From Halichondria panicea (Eukaryota; Porifera; Demospongiae; Suberitida; Halichondriidae), in the NCBI RefSeq assembly GCF_963675165.1, contig NC_087393.1, positions 2,671,502 through 2,735,501 on the forward strand: DNA of 64,000 bases. Direction: 5' to 3'. Position 1 is the first letter of the stretch; the number at the start of each line of letters is the position of its first letter. The notes under the pieces were generated by a model that was not told where the DNA came from, made no database searches, and saw only the letters and a program-made list of their open reading frames with translations. Positions 58,552 to 64,000 of the stretch are shown in pieces. A program made the translations under genes and the position numbers.

Positions 58552-59800
58552 CTATATCGTGTGTTTAGATTCTACCACAACCTTCGTTCCAACACTGGAT
58601 CGATTGTTCAGCCATAGATACTGTACACTCCGTGGATGTGAAACACTTCCGCCCACTACCAAAAGTCCTGAAACACTCATTGCAACGGATGACACGGACG
58701 GAGTATCCGGAATTCCGTATAGTATACGGAATCTACTGCATGGATACAATAATAACAGTAACTACGTGTGAGTGACCGGATAACTGAAGCTCCCAGTCCA
58801 AGTTCTTCCAGTGTTAACTGATTCTCTGCGCAGGAAGAGCCAAGAGAGATGTTCATGAATGAAAGTGGAAATGCAGAAATCATATTGGAACCTGACAAAT
58901 CTACATGTACACTGCTGACTTAATTTTTGTGATGACATTGTATATAGCACAGCATGTATGCACACAGAATATTATATAGGCAGGCATCCATGCACGGAGA
59001 TAGACTTAGTAATAGACAACTAAATGGACAACTAAAACTGATTTAAAGTTGAAGGAGGATTCTTCTTCGTCTTATCGCTACTTGTGCTCGTACACTTGTT
59101 TGTTAGTCTTGCATCAGGGAATAATTATGCTCCTTTCCGCTTCCTTTGGTGATAGAGCATTACCTAAATTAAAAAAGTATGTTAGAATGCACATAATAAT
59201 TTACTCTGGCCGCTGTACAATCATCATGTATGCATTATCATCATACAGTACATTTGTATGAGTAAACATGTTCACCACAAAAAGACACGCTTTCCTGAAA
59301 TAACAAAACATTTACTGAGGGTCAAAATAGATTCTCCCGGTATAAGGACATCTATATTATTGAATGACCACATTATTTAAGTGATGGAGCTTTTTATTGG
59401 CAAGATCGCCTAACCACAAGATAGGTACTGTTGAACACCTATCATTCAGTTTGCTGCTAGCCTTATACATTTCCTTAAGTGCTGAACACATTCTCCCAGT
59501 ACTTCACTTCATAGACTAACAGGAAAGCAAAGCGAAATGTTCCAACCATAAACCCAACCAAAGATCGCCTAACCACAAACTTGTCACCTAGTAAGTTACA
59601 GACAAAAATGAGCTCCAACAGGCTATCCACTAATAATGCAGGCTCAATATACATGCTCTATGATAGACTTACCTCCCACCTACGAGTACAGCAGACCTTC
59701 TCCTCAACTGAAGCCACAAGTGCGCAGCTGTGCAATAAAAACAACACTAAAAGTGTCCATTTCTGCAGCTGGGTGCCGTTGCAGTGAGTGAACACGAATA
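58552..59800 (-). other. Possible small secreted-protein exons, minus strand
   Basis: At 59671-59790 the minus strand reads as a signal-peptide-like exon (WTLLVLFLLHSCALVAS, then EEKVCCTRRWE) with a GTAAG donor just after it. Further open stretches lie at 58677-58898 and 58552-58749. I cannot join them with matching phases, and no Met start is obvious. The 33-bp inverted copies at 58612-58644 and 59829-59861 flank this block. It may be a gene, a rearranged relic, or chance. Confidence 0.2.
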
Positions 59801-60954
59801 CTCCGTAATCTACCCGTATACTACCTACGTTTCACATCCACGGAGTGTACAGTATCTATGGTTCAGCCATCCTACCTTATCTTACCACAAACGCATCCTA
59901 CCTTATCGGACACAACTTCTTCGTCCTACACTTGATTTTTAAGCTATCCTACCTCATCGAACCCTATCAGCCTCCTCTGATACGCGGATGGTTATTCGAG
60001 GTCGCTTCTGTTTCCCTCTCCTTCGTTTGCACCTAGTGGTTATAATTATTGTAGACCTAGTCTATCGGCCTTTTTTAATTATTGGAATCATAAAAATTGT
60101 TATAATAATACATTAAATTTTAATAACCAATTAATATGTAATAATTTTCTAACTAAAAATTGCTAGGATTGCCAGGAAAAATACGTAGAAACAAGAAATT
60201 CGGCGAGTGCATAACTCCGATCCGTTACAACGTCATTCACACGTACATTTTTCCCAAATTTTATGGTAGTTTTTTGCTGCTAGTTTTTTTACGCGCGGCG
60301 TACATGCATTTTGGGGGATATTTGTATGACATAATGACCATGCTGATAATGTTCCCTAATACAGTGTTGAGCACTGGCATACACGGTCCATCCATGCGCA
60401 AGAAGCCATTGTTCAATTGGCTAGTACAGTCTGTGAATAGCCTGTCAGCATGTCATAATTATTTGACACCTTGAGAAGACAATTTTCTTCAGGCCACTCC
60501 TAGCTCAGCAACCTAACATGTACTATCCATAACCTGTACATGTACATTAATAAGAGTTGTAATTCGCTCTGATCGCATTGCATGCTATGCCAGCGTAGCC
60601 TAACGCTGACGCAGCTGGTTCCCAAAAGGTCTATTTTATAATTTAATTACAAGTGGATTCACGTGATTATTGATGATGAGTGTCTAACCTCTTCTACAAT
60701 ACGGCTTAACAGGTCACTATTGCTTCATCTGACAGCAAACCAGTGAATGCGCTTATTTTTTTGTATGTACTGTACTGTGTAATCTTGTTGTGGTCAGTTA
60801 TAATTCTATAATTATAAGGTAAAATTACTGAGCTTCAATTGTAAGACAGCCTAATTATGGACTCATAGTTAACGCAGTGCTACTTACTTTCAGTAGATCT
60901 GTAGATGTATATCCTATTATAATGGTAATGTTTGGTTGTTTGTGTGCAGTGTCA

Positions 60955-63900
60955 ATGGCATCACGAAATAAACGTAAGCGATTAGCATCTGAGAGCGTTG
61001 AATATGGCAACACAACTAAACGTTCAAGAAAAGAGCAACCCTATTTTTCAACAGAAAGCCAACCTGGACCATCATTTCCACATCATAGTGAACAGCACTT
61101 CTTGTCGGCTAGCCCAACCCCAGATGTTAGTTGGTCCTCTAAACCTACCAGTTCACCAAGTACGAGCTATCGTTATGATCGTTATGAAGCTGAATCTAGC
61201 CAACGCTGTGATGCTCGTATACTTCTTCATAAGATTAGGAAACGACAATCGTCTGATCATGAATTAAGATATCAATCAGTGAAGAAATCTCCTCACAAAC
61301 GACTAAAACAGGAGCATATGTCACAAGCTGATCTGTGCAATCCTTATTCTCATTTTTCCGAAAAGAATGCAATCCACTTACTCCAAGACATTGTAAAATT
61401 TAGAAAGCGGATGCATGATGATGGAACTGTTGAAAAGATTCTCAACATATTAACAACAAATTCAGAGACTGAATTGCTTGTCATGCTAATTCAAGCTCTA
61501 TCCAGGACTAACTTAAAAAGTTTATCAAAACAACTGTTTTCCCCAGTATCAAATGCATCTTTTTTTCACTGCATTAGCTCAATGGTTTGCTCAATGCCCC
61601 AAGAACAAAATAAGCATAAAAGAAATTCATTCGTTAAAATTTTAAGTGACATTGCTAAGTTGTTTAGGGAACTGTTGGAAGTTAACCCGTTAAAAGCTTT
61701 TTTACACCTACCTATTGATTCATGCTGTGGGACAGTGGAGCAATTGTCTCGACAAGATTATATGTTCAAAAGTGTTGAAGAAAGCCTTTTGCAACTCAGA
61801 GCCCAAAGAGATTCAATTCGACAGGGATTGTATGATGTTAAGGATTGTGAATCAGTTCCTGATATGATTGCCTTGCCCACAGAAGAGGAGTTACATAGTG
61901 CCACCTTCCTCACAGCACTTAGAAAAAACATTATCAAGGGAGAGTTTCCAAGCGATACCGACTACATTTCTATCTTCTATAGCCTTGTAAGGGAAGATTT
62001 CATTCAACCTCTTCGAGAAGCTCTTCACAAAGTTAAACGCGAAGAGCAATTCCTTTATAAAAATGTTTCTATTGAGAGTTGCTCAGCAGTCGATTTAAGC
62101 AATGAGGATGTCATATGTAGACTGAAGTTCTCTACAACGAGGCAAGTTAAATGGCAATATTCTAAAAGGCTTACTTACGGTAGCCTGTTGTGCTTGTCTG
62201 ATGATGACTTTGGTACAGTAATTTTTGCTACTGTTTCAGAAAGAGATATTGATGACTTAAAAAACAACTGTGTAGAAGTGAAACTCATTGGAAAAGCTGC
62301 AGAAGACCCCAAGTATGTTTCCCCATCAAAAGAGTACAAAATGTTTGAGTCACCATGTTACTTTGAGGCATATGCTCCAATTATTCGCACACTTTGCTCT
62401 CTACGTGAGAACCTGAAGAAACTGCCGTTTAAAGACTATATTGTGAGGTGTAAAACTGACATTAAAAAACCTCTATACCTAGAAGAAAATCAGGATGCTA
62501 CGTTTAGTCTGTGTGGTGTAATTTGTTCTTGTGACCCACTAAAGTGTGAGCATGACTCTTATTCTGTTGAGGACATTGAACAAGCTAAACTCAATAAATC
62601 CAGTATTGTATCTACAAATTTATCCCAGTCAAAAGCTCTTTGCACAGCTCTCACAAGAGAGCTAGTGTTGATTCAAGGACCACCAGGCACTGGTAAAACC
62701 TATGTCGGATTGAAAATTGTACAATCTCTTTTGATAAACAAATCACTGTGGAATCCAGGTAAAGGGCCCATTATGATTGTCTGCTACACAAATCATGCTC
62801 TGGATCAATTTTTAGAGGGCCTTCTTCATTTAAAAGATCTCGAGGGAACTTTGGAAATTAGAAGAGTTGGTGGCCGCTCAAAAAGTAAAACTTTGGAGCC
62901 TTACAACATCAAAAAATTTGTGAATTTGGCCAAGAAAAATAAAGGAATCCGTTTCACAACAAAAAACTTTTTACGCAATGTACAAAACAGACTTAAGCAT
63001 CTTACAGATTTTCTTAATGGTAGAAATCCATCGATAAGTTCTGTTTCTATGTATAGTTTCTTCTTAAGTGAAGCTATTATTGAGGAACTTAGATGGCACT
63101 GTGATATCTATGAAATGGTTGTACCTGTATTGTCACAACTAGTGCCTAAAAAGACTGAAAAAAACCCTTTTCATGATTACATTAAGGCAGAGAGACATTT
63201 ATCATTTGACGATGACCGAGAATATACAATATTTGAAGAGAAGTCGCTAAAACAATTTGTCTCTTTCTTCAAAAAAGTTGCTTCAATGAGTAACAAAGAA
63301 GCTACTGAGTGTTTGGAGCAATTAGCTGAAGATGGATGGTTACCTTATGATGTGCATCTTAGACTGTTCAAATATTGTTTGGACAAGTTAAAGCATGCCT
63401 GGCAAAGAGAAGCTGAACACACAGCACAAGAGAATGCTGAGAATGACAAGCGTATACAGTTGATTAGAGTAAACTGCTTGCAAGAAGCAGATGTAATCGG
63501 TGTAACTATCAATGGAGCGGCAAAATATAAGGCAGCCTTAACTCAAGTTAAGTCTAAGATTTGTGTCATTGAAGAAGCTGGAGAGGTTATGGAACCACAT
63601 GTCATAACCACCCTCACGCCACACACACAACATCTGATACTCATTGGTGATCACAAGCAACTGCGACCAAAAACTAACTCTGATGTAATTGGTCGAGAGT
63701 ACAAACTGAATATATCTATGTTTGAGCGCCTCGTCAATAATGACTTCCCTGTTGAAACGCTCAAAATCCAGCATCGAATGAGACCCGAGATTTCACGTCT
63801 GGTGTCAACACATATTTATGATGGCTGTGTAGAAGATAGTGAAACCGTTCAGAGTTACGAAGATGTCAGTGGAATGTTGCATAACATGTACTTCGTTGAC

Positions 63901-64000
63901 CACCATCAATATGAAAGCCGAGATGAAGATAACACTAGTCCATTTAACACTCATGAAGCAGCTTTTGTTGTATACTTAACAAGATATTTGATTCAGAACG
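60955..64000 (+). CDS. ZNFX1-like: ZNFX1-like SF1 RNA helicase, open at right edge
   Basis: One uninterrupted frame of 1015 codons with no stop before the window ends. It starts at the ATG just after an acceptor-like TGTGTGCAG, so a 5' untranslated exon is likely upstream. The N-terminus (about 130 residues) is basic, Ser-rich and low in complexity (NKRKR, TKRSRKEQ), possibly a nuclear or RNA-binding tail. A helical region follows (about 140-300), as in the ARM-like part of ZNFX1. The helicase core has GPPGTGKT (about residue 575), VCYTNHALDQF, VIEEAGEVMEPHV (motif II EEAGE) and LILIGDHKQLRP, then QHRMRPEI. The EEAGE box and its surroundings are typical of NFX1-type zinc-finger helicases. In animals ZNFX1 binds viral dsRNA at mitochondria or acts in germline small-RNA inheritance. 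The zinc-finger part would lie beyond the window. Confidence 0.9.
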   Translation, partial: MASRNKRKRLASESVEYGNTTKRSRKEQPYFSTESQPGPSFPHHSEQHFLSASPTPDVSWSSKPTSSPSTSYRYDRYEAESSQRCDARILLHKIRKRQSSDHELRYQSVKKSPHKRLKQEHMSQADLCNPYSHFSEKNAIHLLQDIVKFRKRMHDDGTVEKILNILTTNSETELLVMLIQALSRTNLKSLSKQLFSPVSNASFFHCISSMVCSMPQEQNKHKRNSFVKILSDIAKLFRELLEVNPLKAFLHLPIDSCCGTVEQLSRQDYMFKSVEESLLQLRAQRDSIRQGLYDVKDCESVPDMIALPTEEELHSATFLTALRKNIIKGEFPSDTDYISIFYSLVREDFIQPLREALHKVKREEQFLYKNVSIESCSAVDLSNEDVICRLKFSTTRQVKWQYSKRLTYGSLLCLSDDDFGTVIFATVSERDIDDLKNNCVEVKLIGKAAEDPKYVSPSKEYKMFESPCYFEAYAPIIRTLCSLRENLKKLPFKDYIVRCKTDIKKPLYLEENQDATFSLCGVICSCDPLKCEHDSYSVEDIEQAKLNKSSIVSTNLSQSKALCTALTRELVLIQGPPGTGKTYVGLKIVQSLLINKSLWNPGKGPIMIVCYTNHALDQFLEGLLHLKDLEGTLEIRRVGGRSKSKTLEPYNIKKFVNLAKKNKGIRFTTKNFLRNVQNRLKHLTDFLNGRNPSISSVSMYSFFLSEAIIEELRWHCDIYEMVVPVLSQLVPKKTEKNPFHDYIKAERHLSFDDDREYTIFEEKSLKQFVSFFKKVASMSNKEATECLEQLAEDGWLPYDVHLRLFKYCLDKLKHAWQREAEHTAQENAENDKRIQLIRVNCLQEADVIGVTINGAAKYKAALTQVKSKICVIEEAGEVMEPHVITTLTPHTQHLILIGDHKQLRPKTNSDVIGREYKLNISMFERLVNNDFPVETLKIQHRMRPEISRLVSTHIYDGCVEDSETVQSYEDVSGMLHNMYFVDHHQYESRDEDNTSPFNTHEAAFVVYLTRYLIQN

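Larger units (their letters stand above)
55649..60954. other. Gene-poor region between PSMD12 and ZNFX1-like genes
   Basis: About 5.3 kb without a gene I can support, apart from weak minus-strand exons near 58552-59800. It holds hairpin elements (56942-56990, 57851-57892), a TIR element (57488-57852) and a 33-bp inverted pair (58612-58644 / 59829-59861). Confidence 0.5.

Noticed and set aside
60160-60474. 104-codon open frame upstream of the ZNFX1-like gene
   Set aside because: Composition is not gene-like, no domain recognised, and no splice links to the helicase exon.
1-64000. tRNA or rRNA genes
   Set aside because: I saw no convincing A-box/B-box pair or rRNA core sequence by eye; a covariance-model scan would be decisive.

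Overview
The window looks like compact genomic DNA of an early-branching animal, most probably a demosponge (inference). Animal-specific genes are present: a Notch ligand with MNNL and DSL domains, an NCLX-type Na+/Ca2+ exchanger, and death-fold/ZU5 proteins. Introns are mostly 50-600 nt with GT-AG borders. Spacers are AT-rich and full of short inverted-repeat elements. There are no bacterial features. Exon models below were built by hand from splice signals and reading-frame phase. Five multi-exon models close in frame end to end: the HELZ2-like, NCLX-like, tandem-PH and PSMD12 genes, and the kelch gene apart from one missing base.

Layout, left half. 1-2759 (-) is a Delta-like Notch ligand whose tail leaves the window; head to head with it is a kelch-repeat gene, 2930-5413 (+). 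Tail to tail with that is a death-fold/ZU5/UPA-like/death-domain gene (9852 down to 5447, -) whose death domain is cut by one in-frame TAA. A large HELZ2-like gene follows (10750-20156, +), with two CCCH fingers, an SF1 helicase, an RNB nuclease domain and a second SF1 helicase. The NCLX/SLC8B1-like exchanger runs from 31627 down to 21396 (-). Its 6.7-kb intron holds three opposite-strand genes: a secreted, apparently membrane-anchored nucleotidyltransferase-like protein and two related P-loop GTPases, each GTPase with one frameshift.

Right half. A tandem-PH coiled-coil protein of 22 coding exons runs from 41885 down to 33318 (-). Two near-identical GMC oxidoreductases follow: copy 1 (42240-44047) is broken by a 10-bp deletion and copy 2 (46543-48357) is intact, with a decayed EGF-containing gene between them. 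Then come PSMD12/Rpn5 (48634-55648, +), a 5-kb gene-poor stretch, and a ZNFX1-like helicase (60955 to the edge, +) that is open at the right.

Most of the genes with a recognisable theme fit innate immunity or RNA surveillance in other animals (HELZ2, ZNFX1, death-fold adaptor, immune-type GTPases). Whether they work together here is inference. Introns and spacers carry several families of small non-autonomous elements: pogo-like TIR elements flanked by TA, a family of GCCTCGA/GCGGCC hairpins, 20-24 bp perfect palindromes, and longer foldbacks.
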